A DNA stretch of 64,000 bases from Elephas maximus indicus (GCF_024166365.1 NC_064821.1:52851093-52915092), one strand, 5' to 3'. Counted from the first letter of the stretch, positions 45,122-55,097 are shown. Numbers and translations: made by a program. The notes: generated from the sequence alone by a model not told the origin.

Positions 45122-45352
45122 AATGTCTGACTGAGACTAGAGGGACCCCGGAGGTCATGGTTCTCGAACCTTCTGTTAGCCCAAGACTGGAACCATTCCC
45201 AAAGCCAACTCTTCAGACAGGAATTGGACTGGACTATATGACAGAAAATAATACTGGTGAGGAGTGAGCCTCAAGTAGACACATGAGACTATGTGAGTGA
45301 CTCCTGTCTGGTTGTGAGATGAGAAGGCAGAGAGGGACAGGGGCTGGATGAA

Positions 45353-45593
45353 TGGGTTTGGGCAAACCACTTAACCTCACTTAGTCTGTTTCCTCATTTA
45401 AAAAGTGAACTGGAGGGCTAACCCCAACATTTCAGTTCTATAAATGTTCGTCATGACAACTTTTCATCCCGTTTTCCCATTAAAGATCTGATTGACCGTG
45501 CATCAATTTTATACAGACGTCTAGGCCCACAACCTTGGACTTCGAGGATGTGGTGTAAACTTTTCTGGCCCTTACACCCTGCCTACTGCAGGG
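45353..45593 (-). repeat. Inverted-duplication arm, left copy
   Basis: 241 bp that is the reverse complement of 46490-46730 with 6 mismatches and no indel by my reading. It contains a MIR-core-like stretch (AACCACTTAACCTCACTTAG). It is wedged exactly between a broken L1 3' UTR (left) and the 5' truncation point of another L1 (right, at 45594), so it is probably the derived copy. Confidence 0.9.
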
Positions 45594-45893
45594 ACCAAAC
45601 AATAGTTTAGCTTAACTAGTAAAAAATGTCTGCCCCTAGCATTATGCTCTTTTAAGAACCATCTATATGAGATCAGATTGACGACAGCAACTCAAAAGAT
45701 TAGGTAGGAACCTTCGGGGGCAGTGAGTTTATGTTAATGGGGGAGGAACAACTCAGAAAAGGAGGGTGAGAATGGTTGCTTAGTTTGAAGAGTGTAATCA
45801 GTGTCACGGAATTGTACATGGAGAAACTGTACGGTTGGTGCATGTTCTGCTGTGTATATTCTCAACAACAACAAAATAAAAAAAATTTTAAAA
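45594..45893 (+). mobile_element. L1 3' UTR subtype B
   Basis: ACCAAACAATAGTTTAGCTT through TATTCTCAACAACAACAAAA and an A-rich tail, 5'-truncated. Its first bases, ACCAAA, are also present (inverted) at the inner edge of the other inverted-repeat arm. Confidence 0.85.
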
Positions 45894-45939
45894 GGCCATC
45901 AGATTGAACTTACCTGAATAGGCAAATGCTTACAGACAA

Positions 45940-46150
45940 AAATGTATTAGTGGCTACCGGGGAGAAGGAGGGATGGGAAGTTGTTGCTTAGGGGGTACTT
46001 AGTTTCTGTCTGGGGTGATGAAAAACTTCCAGAAATAGATAGTGGCAATGGTAGCACAACATGGTGAGTGTAATTAATGTCACCGAATTGTACACCTGTT
46101 AAAACGGTCATATTTTTGTTGCATATATTTTACCAGAATAATAAGAATAA
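45940..46150 (+). mobile_element. Old L1M 3' end
   Basis: TATTAGTGGCTACCGGGGAG, CAACATGGTGAGTGTAATTA and CCGAATTGTACACCTGTTAA, ending TATTTTACCAGAATAATAAG. Typical of old L1M 3' UTRs. Confidence 0.7.
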
Positions 46151-46273
46151 TAATCAGGAAAGCGTTAGAGAAAGAGGATTTTAAGTGCAAGAAAAAGGGA
46201 ATAGGAAGCCTAGATTTCTGTACATGAAGAAGACAGCTGTCAGAGCTGACAGACACTTTATTATGGTCTGGCT

Positions 46274-46500
46274 GTCCCTGGAGTAGTCCCTGGGTAGCAC
46301 AAACGGATAAGGGCTTGACTACTAACTCTAAGGTTGGTGGTTGGAACCCACCTGGAGGTGCCTCAGAAGAAAGTCCTGGCAATTTGCTTCTGAAATTCAC
46401 AGCCTGGAAAGCCCTATGAAGCACAATTCTACTCTGCAACATACGGGATCTTCATGAGTTGGAATCGACTGAACAGCAACTGGTTTGGTCCCTGCAGTAG
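46274..46500 (+). mobile_element. AfroSINE-type SINE with TSD
   Basis: SINE body 46287-46487. GTCCCTGGAGTAG (46274-46286) and GTCCCTGCAGTAG (46488-46500) are a 13-bp TSD with one mismatch. The right TSD copy forms the start of the inverted-repeat arm, so the duplication happened after this SINE inserted. Confidence 0.8.
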
Positions 46501-46730
46501 GCAGGGTGTAAGGGCCAGAAAAGGTTACACCACATCCTCTAAGTCCAAGGTCGTGGGCCCAGACGTCTGTATAAAATTGATGCATGGTCAATCAGATCTT
46601 TAATGGGAAAACGGGATGAAAAGTTGTCATGACGAACATTTATAGAACTGAAATGTTGGGGTTAGCACTCCAGTTCACTTTTTAAATGAGGAAACAGACT
46701 AAGTGAGGTTAAGTGGTTTGCCCAAACCCA
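46490..46730 (+). repeat. Inverted-duplication arm, right copy (probable donor)
   Basis: Reverse complement of 45353-45593. It is continuous with a plausible original context: the SINE TSD on the left and L2-like sequence on the right. Confidence 0.9.
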
Positions 46731-46876
46731 TTGATTACTTTATCCATCCCGTAGGCAGCGTCTATTTTATGCAGGGTGCCGTGACAGGTGCAGGCACAGG
46801 AATGAATAGCCTTGGACTCTGTCCTGAGATGATTAACAGTCTAGGAGACATAAGTGTGCATACAAGTAAGGAAATT

Positions 46877-47096
46877 ACAACGCTAACCAGTTGCCGTCTA
46901 GTTGATTCTGACTCATGGTGACCCCGTGTGTATTGGAGTAAAAGTGTGCTCCATAGGGTTTTCGATGGCTGATTTTTGGAAGTGGATCACCAGGCCTTTC
47001 TTCCAAGTCATCTCTTCGTGGATTAGCATCTCCATCCTTTCGGTTAGCAGCCAAGTTTGTTAACTGTTTGCACCATGTAGGGACTCCAATTACAAG
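46877..47096 (-). mobile_element. AfroSINE subtype with RTE 5' UTR-like insert
   Basis: Antisense: GTTGCCGTCTAGTTGATTCT, GGGTTTTCGATGGCTGATTT, GTGGATCACCAGGCCTTTCT, head CGGTTAGCAGCCAAGTTTGT. Flanks GGAAATTACAA and CCAATTACAAGG suggest the TSD AATTACAA. Confidence 0.85.
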
Positions 47097-47099
47097 GTA

Positions 47100-47275
47100 A
47101 AAAACCAACCAAACCTGCTGCCATCAAGTCAGTTCCAACTCATAGCGACCCTATAGAGCAGGGTAGAACTCCTCCACAGAGTTTCCAAAGAAAGCCGGGT
47201 GGATTTGAACTGCTGATCTTTTGGTTAGCAGCCATAGCACTTAACCACTATGTCACCAGGTTTTTTTTGGAATTA
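47100..47275 (-). mobile_element. AfroSINE-type SINE (short subtype)
   Basis: Antisense: CCAACCAAACCTGCTGCCAT, GACCCTATAGAGCAGGGTAG, GATCTTTTGGTTAGCAGCCA. It is followed at 47269 by GGAATTACAAGGT, repeating the TSD of the preceding SINE and implying insertion next to it. Confidence 0.85.
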
Positions 47276-47582
47276 CAAGGTAGAAAGTTCTAAATCCAAC
47301 AAAAGAGGACTGATGAGCTCTAGGAGGTACAGGGAGTTTAGAAATGGGATGAATTTCTCCCCATATGAGATCTAGGAGGACCAGGAAATGACTTATGGGA
47401 CAGACATGTTAGCAGGGCTTTGAAGGGCAAATAAAATGAGAACAAGGGACATACAAGACAAGGACTTCCCAGGAGCGGGGATGGTAGGAAGAAACGCAGT
47501 ATGACAGGAGCATGGGGGAGTGAACAGAAACAAAGGTAGGCATACCTTTGACTTCCAGACAGAAAAGACTGTGTCTTAACCA

Positions 47583-47785
47583 GGCCAAATGAGTTGCCCG
47601 TTCCGAATCATAGCGACCCCATGTGTGTCAGAGAAGAACTGTGCTTCCCAGGGTTTTCAATGACTGTGGTCTTCTGGAAGTAGCTCAGCAGGCTTTTCTT
47701 CCAAGGTGCCTCTGGGTGGATTCAAACTGACAACCTTTTGGTTAGCAGCCAAAAGTTTAACTGTTTGCACCACCTATCCTACAAG
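47583..47785 (-). mobile_element. AfroSINE subtype with RTE 5' UTR-like insert
   Basis: GTTGCCCGTTCCGAATCATA, GGGTTTTCAATGACTGTGGT, CTTTTGGTTAGCAGCC. Confidence 0.8.
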
Positions 47786-47994
47786 GCAGGTCCAGGGTCT
47801 GTCTTGCTCACACTGAATCTCTTGAACCTTGCATGGTGCTCAAATAAATACATGTTGAATGAATGAGTGAATCTGAACTAATAAAGCCTCACTTTGACAG
47901 CTACCTTTCTTTATTCTCTTAAGCCTGTAGCAGTTTAGCAATACAGACAACAATCTCCCCCCGCCCCAAATCTGGCTCAATTAATTTGAATATG

Positions 47995-48210
47995 GACCAA
48001 ACCAAAGCCAAACCCCTTGCCATCGAGTAGATTCGGACTCGCACTAACCCTGTAGGACAGAGTAGAAGTGCCCCATAGGGTTTCCAAGGCAGTAATCTTT
48101 ATGGAAGCAGACTGCCACGTCTTTCTCCCAAGGAGCAGCTGGTGGGTTCAGACTGCCCGCCTTTCAGTTACAGTTGAGCACTTAACCACTGTGCCACCAA
48201 AGCTCCTTTC
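47995..48210 (-). mobile_element. AfroSINE-type SINE
   Basis: AACCAAAGCCAAACCCCTTG tail, CAGACTGCCACGTCTTTCTC insert, TTAACCACTGTGCCACCAAA head. Confidence 0.85.
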
Positions 48211-48225
48211 TGAATACGTAGCAAA

Positions 48226-48392
48226 CCAAAAAATCAAACCCATTGTGGTTGAGTTGATTCCAACTCATAGCAACCCTATGGGACAGAGTAGAACTGCCCC
48301 ACAGAGTTTCCAAGGAGTGGCTGGTAGATTCAAACTGCCAACCTTTTGGTTAGCAGCCGACCTCTTAACCACTGCGCAACCAGGGCTCCTGA
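48226..48392 (-). mobile_element. AfroSINE-type SINE (short subtype)
   Basis: AAAAAATCAAACCCATTGTG tail through GCAACCAGGGCTCCT head. It lies 15 bp from the previous SINE in the same orientation. Confidence 0.85.
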
Positions 48393-48990
48393 ATATGTAC
48401 AGTGGGGTAAAAATAGTAAAGAATGCAAGGTGAAAGGAAAAGCATGAGGACAAAGTATATCGGATTCTGTTCCTATAGAAATCTGAAAAGGATTATTTGA
48501 GATAAATCATTTTTACACTTGATGATGTTATATTTGTATTGTGAATATTACTTTTAAATGTCGTCTACTATATATTTCTTCCCAATAAATGTTTTTTGTG
48601 TGTGTGTGTGTGCGTGTGTGTGTGCTGAAACCTAAACATAGTCTGCTGTAGGAATTTTGAAGTGCTTTAAGGGAAGTACATTTCTTTCTATTGGTTGATA
48701 ATGTTCTCTGAAGATGTTTATATTGAAAACAAATATTTTTGGTTATAAAATAAGCTCTAACCAGTAACAGAACTTCTCCCAGCCCTCATGTCAAGGCTTG
48801 CCGTCTGAATACCACATACTAATCTGCAGCTAAAGATAGAAAAATACTAAAAGATCCAAAAACGTGATTGAGCTTGTCTTATCTTCGCTACAGCACATTT
48901 TTTTCTTTTTTATAGGAATAATTTTTATTCGGAAGCTCATGAGCATAGAAAAAAAACATCAAAATGCAGAACATTCAGCAGCAAATATTT
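48393..48990. other. AT-rich unassigned sequence with a TG microsatellite
   Basis: 48597-48624 is a (TG)n run with one GC interruption. Nothing else is recognisable. Confidence 0.6.
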
Positions 48991-49305
48991 AGGGCTATCC
49001 CGGTTGAGATGGCTGCTAACCAAAAGGTTGGCAGTTCAAATCCACCAGCTGCTCCTTGGAAACCCTATGTGGCAGATCTACTCTGTCCTGTTGGGTCGCT
49101 GTGAGTTGGAATCAACTTGACGGCAATGGGTTTTTTAAGAAGAAAGTGTAATAAAGGTTGGTGGTTTCAACCACCCACTGGCACCACAGAAGAAAGACCT
49201 GATGATCTGCTTCTGCAAAGATTATGGCCTTGAAAATCCTTCGGAGCCGTTCTGCTCTGTAACACATGGGTCACCATGAGTCAGAGGCCAATGGTTTTTT
49301 TTTCC
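48991..49305 (+). mobile_element. Two adjacent sense SINEs (short and long subtype)
   Basis: 48995-49133 (GGCTGCTAACCAAAAGGTTG ... GTTGGAATCAACTTGACGGC) and 49150-49300 (GTTGGTGGTTTCAACCACCC, CTGATGATCTGCTTCTGC, CATGAGTCAGAGGCC). Both lack part of the head. Confidence 0.8.
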
Positions 49306-49420
49306 TTTCTGTTATGAAAAACCAAATTTATCCCCCAAGCATGACCTCCAATACAGAAATTATTGATAGGAAAAAAAAAAAAAAACTCATCTGCATGTAC
49401 TTATCTAAATTAATGTTACT

Positions 49421-51123
49421 GTTGTTATTGTTAGGTTCCATCTAGTTGGTTCCGACTCATAGCGACCCTACGCACAACAGAACGAAACACTGCCCGGTCC
49501 TGAGCCATTCTTACAATTGTTGTTATGCTTGAGCTCATTGTTGCAGCCACTGTGTCAATCCACCTTGTTGAGGGACTTCCTCTTTTCCGCTGACCTTGTA
49601 CTCTGCCAAGCATGACGTCCTTCTCCAGGGACTGATCCCTCCTGACAACATGTCCAAAGCATGTAAGACGCAGTTTTGCCATCCTTGCCTCTAAGGAGCA
49701 TTCTGGCCACACTTCTTCCAAGACAGATTTGTTCATTCTTTTGGCAGTCCATGGTATATTCAATATTCTTCGCCAACACCACAATTCAAAGGCGTCAACT
49801 CTTCTTCGGTCTTCCTTATTCATTGTCCGGCTTTCACATGCATATGACATGATTGAAAATACCATGGCTTGGGTCAGATGCACCTTAGTCTTCAGGATGA
49901 CATCTTTGTTCTTCAACACTCTGAAGAGGTCCTTTGCAGCAGATTTGCCCAATGCAATGTGTCTTTTGATTTCTTGACTGCTGCTTCCATGGCTGTTGAT
50001 TGTGGATCCAAGTAAAATGAAATCCTTGACAACATCAATCTTTTCTCCGTTTATCATGATGTTGCTCATTGGCCCACTTGTGAGGATTTTTGCTTTCTTT
50101 ATGTTGAGGTGTAATCCATACTGAAGGCTGTGGTCTTTGATCTTCATTAGTAAGTGCTTCAAGTCCTCTTCACTTTCAGCAAGCAAGGTTGTGTCATCTG
50201 CATAACGCAGGTTGTTAATGAGTCTTCCTCCAAACCTGATGCCCCGTTCTTCTTCATATAGTCCAGATTCTTGTATTATTTGCTCACCATGCAGATTGAA
50301 TAGGTATGGTGAAAGAATACGACTCTGATGCACACCATTCCTGACATTAAACCAATCAGTATCCCCTCGTTCTGTCCGAACAACTGCCTCTTCATCTATG
50401 TAAAGATTCCTCCTGAGCACAATTAAGTGTTCTGGAATTCCCATTCTTTGCAGTGTTATGCACAGTTCGTTATGATCCACACAGTCGAATGCCTTTGCAT
50501 AGTCAATAAAACACAGGTAAACATCCTTCTGGTATTCTCTGCTTTCAGCCAGGATCCATCTGACATCAGCAATGATATCCCCGGTTCCACGTCCTCTTCT
50601 GAAACCAGCCTGAATTTCTGACAGTTCCCTGTCGATACACTGCTGCAGCTGTTTTTGAGTGATCCTCAGCAAAATTTTGCTTGCGTGTGATATTAATGAT
50701 ATTGTTCTATAATTTCCACATTCGGTTGGATCACCTTTCTTAGGAATAGGCATAAATATGGATCTCTTCTAGTGAGTTGGTCAGGAAGCTGTCTTCTATA
50801 TTTCTTGGCATAGACGAGTGAGCACCTCCAGCGCTGCATCTGTTTGTTGAAACATCTCAGTTGATATTCCACCAATTCCTGGAGCCTTGTTTTTCACCAA
50901 TGCCTTCAGAGCAGCTTGGACTTCTTCCTTCAGTACCATCGGTTCCTGATTGTATGCTACCACTTGAAATGGTTGAATATTGACTAATTCTTTTTGGTAT
51001 AATGACTCCGTATATTCCTTCCATATTCTTTCAATGCTTCCTGCGTTGTTTAATATTTTCCCCATGGAATCCTTCACTATCGCAACTCGAGCCTTGAATT
51101 TTTTCTTCATTTCTTTCAGCTTG
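49421..51123 (-). mobile_element. RTE LINE, 5'-truncated, relatively young, with TSD
   Basis: Antisense RTE of 1.7 kb covering the RT and C-terminal regions. AATTAATGTTACT (49408-49420) and AATTGATGTTGCT (51124-51136) form a 13-bp TSD with two transitions. It keeps the longest open frame of any RTE here and has few CpG losses. Confidence 0.9.
49431..50753 (-). CDS. RTE reverse transcriptase, 440-codon open frame (truncated element)
   Basis: Open frame covering the RT and C-terminal part of the RTE protein; the endonuclease is lost. Visible motifs: PIPKKGD (residues 2-8), NYRTISL (14-20), QAGFRRGRGT (48-57), motif A FIDYAKAFD (82-90, catalytic D84), motif C YADD (184-187) and a C-terminal WCWRRILNIPW. 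Motif B is damaged: HQSR stands at 142-145 where the sister copy at 41908 has RQGC, so the conserved Gly is Ser. The frame upstream (50796-51110) is shifted. The initiator Met is only the first in the open frame and no promoter is expected. The terminal residues (SRNQLDGT) are encoded by the tail shared with SINEs. Expression is doubtful and enzyme activity unlikely. Confidence 0.7.
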   Translation of the reverse strand: MPIPKKGDPTECGNYRTISLISHASKILLRITQKQLQQCIDRELSEIQAGFRRGRGTGDIIADVRWILAESREYQKDVYLCFIDYAKAFDCVDHNELCITLQRMGIPEHLIVLRRNLYIDEEAVVRTERGDTDWFNVRNGVHQSRILSPYLFNLHGEQIIQESGLYEEERGIRFGGRLINNLRYADDTTLLAESEEDLKHLLMKIKDHSLQYGLHLNIKKAKILTSGPMSNIMINGEKIDVVKDFILLGSTINSHGSSSQEIKRHIALGKSAAKDLFRVLKNKDVILKTKVHLTQAMVFSIMSYACESRTMNKEDRRRVDAFELWCWRRILNIPWTAKRMNKSVLEEVWPECSLEARMAKLRLTCFGHVVRRDQSLEKDVMLGRVQGQRKRGSPSTRWIDTVAATMSSSITTIVRMAQDRAVFRSVVRRVAMSRNQLDGT

Positions 51124-51240
51124 AATTGATGTTGCTACAAAACACTTAAATAGCAATGCTACTTTTCCGTTAATATTAGGTAGGTGTCAGATGCCATTTT
51201 ATAGTATTACTATATCTTGATGTTATTTTGATGTTTGTTG

Positions 51241-51866
51241 TTGTGGTGGTGGCCAGGTACCAACAAGCCGATTTCAACTCATAGCAACCCCATGTGACAG
51301 AGTAGAACTCTCCCTGTAGGGTTTCCTAGGCTGTAATCTTTACAGGTAGACAATGAATAAGGAAGACCGAAGAAGAATTGATGCCTTTGAATTGTGGTGC
51401 TCGTGAAGAATATGGAATATACCGTGGACTGCCAAAAGAACAAACAAATCTGTCTTAGAAGAAGTACAACCAGAATGCTCCTTAGAAACAAGGATAGTGA
51501 GACTGCATCTTACATACTTTGGACATGTTGTCAGGAGGGATCAGTCCCTGGAGAAGGACACCATGCTTGGCGTACAGGGTCAGTGGAAAAGAGGAAGACC
51601 CTCAACAAGGTGGATTGACACAGTGGCTGCAACAATGAGCTCAAGCATAAGCATAACAACGATTGTAAGGATGGCTCAGGACCGGGCAGTGCTTCGTTCT
51701 GTTGTGCACAGGGTCACTATGAGTCGGAACCGACTCGACGGCACCTGCCAACAATAACAATCTTTACCGGAGCTAATTACCAGAACTAGCCAGGTGGGTT
51801 CGAACCACCAGCTTTTCAGTTAACAGCTGAGCTCATAACTGTGGTGCCACCAGGGCTCCTTTATTT
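51241..51866 (-). mobile_element. AfroSINE split by an RTE 3' end
   Basis: Antisense SINE pieces at 51245-51348 (CGATTTCAACTCATAGCAAC) and 51760-51862 (GGTTCGAACCACCAGCTTTT ... GCCACCAGGGCTCC) are contiguous in other copies. A sense RTE lies between them. Confidence 0.85.
51349..51758 (+). mobile_element. RTE LINE 3' end nested in a SINE, with TSD
   Basis: Begins at ACAATGAATAAGGAAGACCG and ends CGACGGCACCTGCCAACAAT. AATCTTTACAGG and AATCTTTACCGG on either side form a 12-bp TSD with one mismatch. It keeps CpGs in GAGTCGGAACCGACTCGACG, so it is fairly young. Confidence 0.88.
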
Positions 51867-53117
51867 TAATGTCTGCCCTTTGCATTATTGCTTTCTCTGA
51901 TCTACACTTTGTTGTTTTGCCCTAGCTTGGGGATATTATAAGACTCAGGCGTAAGATACTCCGTAGGTTGATGCCATAAGGATGTCGTTGAGGTAGTTAT
52001 ATAGAAATTTGTGATGTACTAATCCCTGTCTTTTTTAATTCAACCTTGCTTTCTTTACCTATTTTTACCCCACCGTAAATGAATGCATTTGTGTTAGCCA
52101 CCAGTGTTATTTTTGGAATGAGGTGGAATATTAATAAGCAAATAAATGTGTTAATGTCTTTTCCTTTATATATTTATCTCAGAAATCTTAACAGAAAAGA
52201 TCTGGTGAACAAGAAAGGATTAAAACACCATTACAATATTTTTAGTCTAGTACATACCATTCTTATAATTAGACTATGTTTCTAGAATTGTGACTGCTTG
52301 TTAAAATATACATTACAGTTCAAGAGAAGAATTTCTCCTTGGCTATTTTCAAATCAACTTTTGTTCTATTATTCAGTGATCTTCCAAGTCGGGGAGAGGA
52401 TAAGTAATCTTTTTTTTTAATTAAAAAAGATGTTGTAAATGATAGTCCTTTTGTTCTCGGATTCAAAATAGTGCCTTTTCTATATAGATAATATACTATG
52501 CATTTTATATTATAGATTTTATATTGTATAAATACATTTATATGTTTTGTATTGTATAGTTTATATTTAGCAAGTATTTTCATACATATTTTTATATATT
52601 CATATGTATATTATGAAGTAATGGGTTTGGATTTTTGTCACCAAAAGAATATCTCTGTGTAATTGCAAATGTCCAAATTCCATAGTGACATTTTAAGAGG
52701 ATACAACATGAAGATTCAAGTTATATAACCTGTGGGTTTCTTTATTTTGCATTTTCCTCCCAAATGTTACCTGTGATAAAAAGTGTATTGCATGTGAGTT
52801 TTACTTGTCATTGCTGAAAAATGTCAAACATTAAACAAAAAGTTTATAAAATTTATATTTTAGAGTGTTTCTCATAAAGTAAGAGATATTCCAACTGCTG
52901 GGTTTTTAACTCCATTTTACTCTCCCTTATTAAGTATTGCTGGTTTCAGTTTCAATTATGCAACTTTCCTGGAATCATTATATAAATACAGCCCGAGTAA
53001 TAAATTTTGGAGCTAGAAGGTTTCTTATGGCTCTGATCTAACTACTTAAATGCACAGATATAAAAATCAGGTCTGGAGACATGAAGTATCATGATTAAAG
53101 TCATACAAACTCTTAAC
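51867..53117. other. AT-rich, repeat-poor sequence
   Basis: About 1.25 kb. Low-complexity TA-rich stretch at 52490-52620. No recognisable element or gene. Confidence 0.55.
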
Positions 53118-53317
53118 AAATTCTTAACCATAAATCCTTAAGAAAAAACAAAACACGACAAAGTTTTCAAAGGCTGAAACAAATATTTTAAAAAGACACA
53201 CAGGAGCCAATTTTACATTTACCAGCCATTTACAATCTTAAATAAGAGATTAGTTTATTCCCTGCAAAATATTTGTTTGGTCCCCTGAAGCTATAGCCAT
53301 AGCATTTCATCAGAGCC
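53118..53317 (+). repeat. Unclassified dispersed repeat, copy 1
   Basis: Clearly homologous, in the same orientation, to 59138-59338: AAATTCTTA..CATAAATCC, AATATTTTAAAAAGA, TTTACAATCTTA and ATAGCATTTCATCAGAGC align in order. I cannot name the family. Confidence 0.75.
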
Positions 53318-53890
53318 AACTACGAAATGTAGCTGGAGTATTGAGATTTGTGACGCCATGAGGTAAATAAGAAAAGATTCATAAGAAATGCCTATTGTTA
53401 ATTTCAATCATGTCAGAAGAAGAAAAAATTTGAAAAACATTGCCCAGGGAGAGCTACTTCCTTGTGCTTTGGTCTATGTTTCTGAAAGTTGATATACTCC
53501 TTACTGGCGTAGAGGATGTTAATGAGGCATCAGTCTTGCCAATAAAAAAGAAAAAAAAAAAAATTTTTTTTTTTTACATTTGCTCTAAGAGTAGACTAGT
53601 AAAGGAGTATTATTAATATTTAGTTTTCTGTAGCGCCACCTTTATGCCTCGTACCATGAAATACATGCAGAAAGAGGTAAGGTCCCTTTGTGGTCAGCAG
53701 GGAGCCTGAGTGCGTTGATATTTTTAGGTCGAGTAACCACAGTAGGAGGAAGCAAAGCTTTGGTTTTCTCATTGCTGGGGGTTTCAGTTGGTTGTTGGGC
53801 ATGCTGCTGTCGGGCGTGCTCTCCTAAGCACAGTCCTGACCTTATATACGGACAGCTGTTTGGCATGAACAGTGGTCATTATTAAAAATA
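53318..53890. other. Unassigned sequence with A/T homopolymers
   Basis: 53547-53576 is an A run followed by a T run. Nothing else is recognisable. The short ORFs at 53620-53885 are unconvincing. Confidence 0.5.
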
Positions 53891-53892
53891 AA

Positions 53893-54376
53893 AGCAAAGA
53901 TGTCACTTTGAGGACTAAGATGCTCCTGACCCAAGCCATGGTCTTTTCAATCACCTCATGCATTCAAAAGCTGGTCATCGGAAAAAGAAGACAGAAGAAT
54001 TGATGCATTTGAATTGCAGGGTTGGCAAAGAATAGTGATTTTACCATGGACTGCCAAAAGAACAAACCAACCAGTCTTAGAAAACACACAACCGGAATGC
54101 TCCTGAGAAGCAAGGATGGTGAGACGTCATCATCTTCCTTACTTTGAGCAAGTCATCAGGAAAGATAAATCTCTACAAAGGGACATCATGTTTGGTGAAG
54201 TTGGGGGTCAGCAAAACGAGGGAAATTCTCAATGAAATGGATCGGCACAATAACCTCAACCATGGGCTTAAACATATCAAAGATCACGGAGATGGCACAG
54301 GACCGGGCAACGTTTCCTTCTGTTGTACATAAGGTCGCCTTGAGTCAGAGCCGAGTAGATGGCAACTAACAAAACA
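53893..54376 (+). mobile_element. RTE LINE 3' end, diverged
   Basis: GCAAAGATGTCACTTTGAGG, CCATGGACTGCCAAAAGAAC, GCACAGGACCGGGCAACG, end GAGTCAGAGCCGAGTAGATG. No open frame. Confidence 0.88.
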
Positions 54377-54377
54377 A

Positions 54378-54512
54378 TCCGGAAAAGACTAGTGGTAATA
54401 GTTACACAACACGGTGAACATAATCAACACCACCGAATTGAGTGTGGAAAAACTGTTGAATGGGCAAATGCTTTGTTATATACATTTTTTACCATAATAG
54501 AAAAAAAAAGAA
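54378..54512 (+). mobile_element. Old L1M 3' terminus
   Basis: GTGGTAATAGTTACACAACA, CCACCGAATTGAGTG, ACATTTTTTACCATAATAG and an A tail. Confidence 0.65.
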
Positions 54513-54611
54513 AGAATGGTGGAATAATGTAATATGGATAAATAAAGCCACAATATCCTTATTTCGACCAATGTATTGAAACCGTTGCACTGATCAATTT
54601 TGTTTTTCTTG

Positions 54612-55097
54612 TGTGTTGTTGTTGTTAGGTGCCGTCGAGTCGGTTCCAACTCATAGCGACCCAGTGCACAACAGAAGGAAACACTGCCCGGTCCTGCACC
54701 ATCCTTACAATCGTCGTTATGCTTGAGCTCATTGTTGCAGCCACTGTGTCAATCCACCTCATTGAGGGTCTCCCTCTTTTCCGCTGACCCTGTACTCTGC
54801 CAAGCATGATGTCCTTCTCCAGGGACTGATCCCTCCTGACAACATGTCCAAAGTATGTAAGACGCAGTCTTGCCATCCTTGCCTCTAAGGAGCATTCTGG
54901 CCACACTTCTTCCAAGACAGATTTGTTCGTTCTTTTGGCAGTCCGTGGCATATTCAATATTCTTCGCCAACACCACAATTCAAAGGTGTCATCTCTTCTT
55001 CGGTCTTCCTTATTCATTGTCCAGCTTTCACATGCGTATGATGCGATTGAAAATACCATGGCTGGGGTCAGGCGCACCTTAGCCTTCAAGATGACTT
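54612..55097 (-). mobile_element. RTE LINE 3' end
   Basis: TTGTTGTTGTTAGGTGCCGT start. The minus-strand frame at 54625-55089 (154 codons) encodes the RTE C-terminus (WTMNKEDRRRDDTFELWCWR; SVVHWVAMSWNRLDGT). It lies tail-to-tail with the RTE at 53893-54376. Confidence 0.9.

Larger units (their letters stand above)
41757..45352 (+). mobile_element. L1 3' UTR subtype A, split by full-length RTE
   Basis: 41757-41907 (CATCAGCCTGAGACCGGAAG ... AGACTTAACGTCTGACT) and 45122-45352 (ATGTCTGACTGAGACTAGAG ... GGGCTGGATGAATGG) are contiguous in other copies. The RTE sits between them. The right part stops inside the UTR at 45352, against the inverted-repeat arm. Confidence 0.85.
46738..47582 (+). mobile_element. 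L2 LINE remnant split by two SINEs
   Basis: 46738-46876 (GCAGGGTGCCGTGACAGGTG, GATGATTAACAGTCTAGGAG) and 47276-47582 (GGGCTTTGAAGGGC, GGACTTCCCAGGAGCGGGGA) follow the L2 order. The SINEs at 46877-47096 and 47100-47275 lie between. Confidence 0.65.

Noticed and set aside
45353..46730. DNA transposon with 241-bp terminal inverted repeats
   Set aside because: The interior consists of separate L1, L1M and SINE insertions, there is no TSD outside the arms, and the edges coincide with retroelement junctions.
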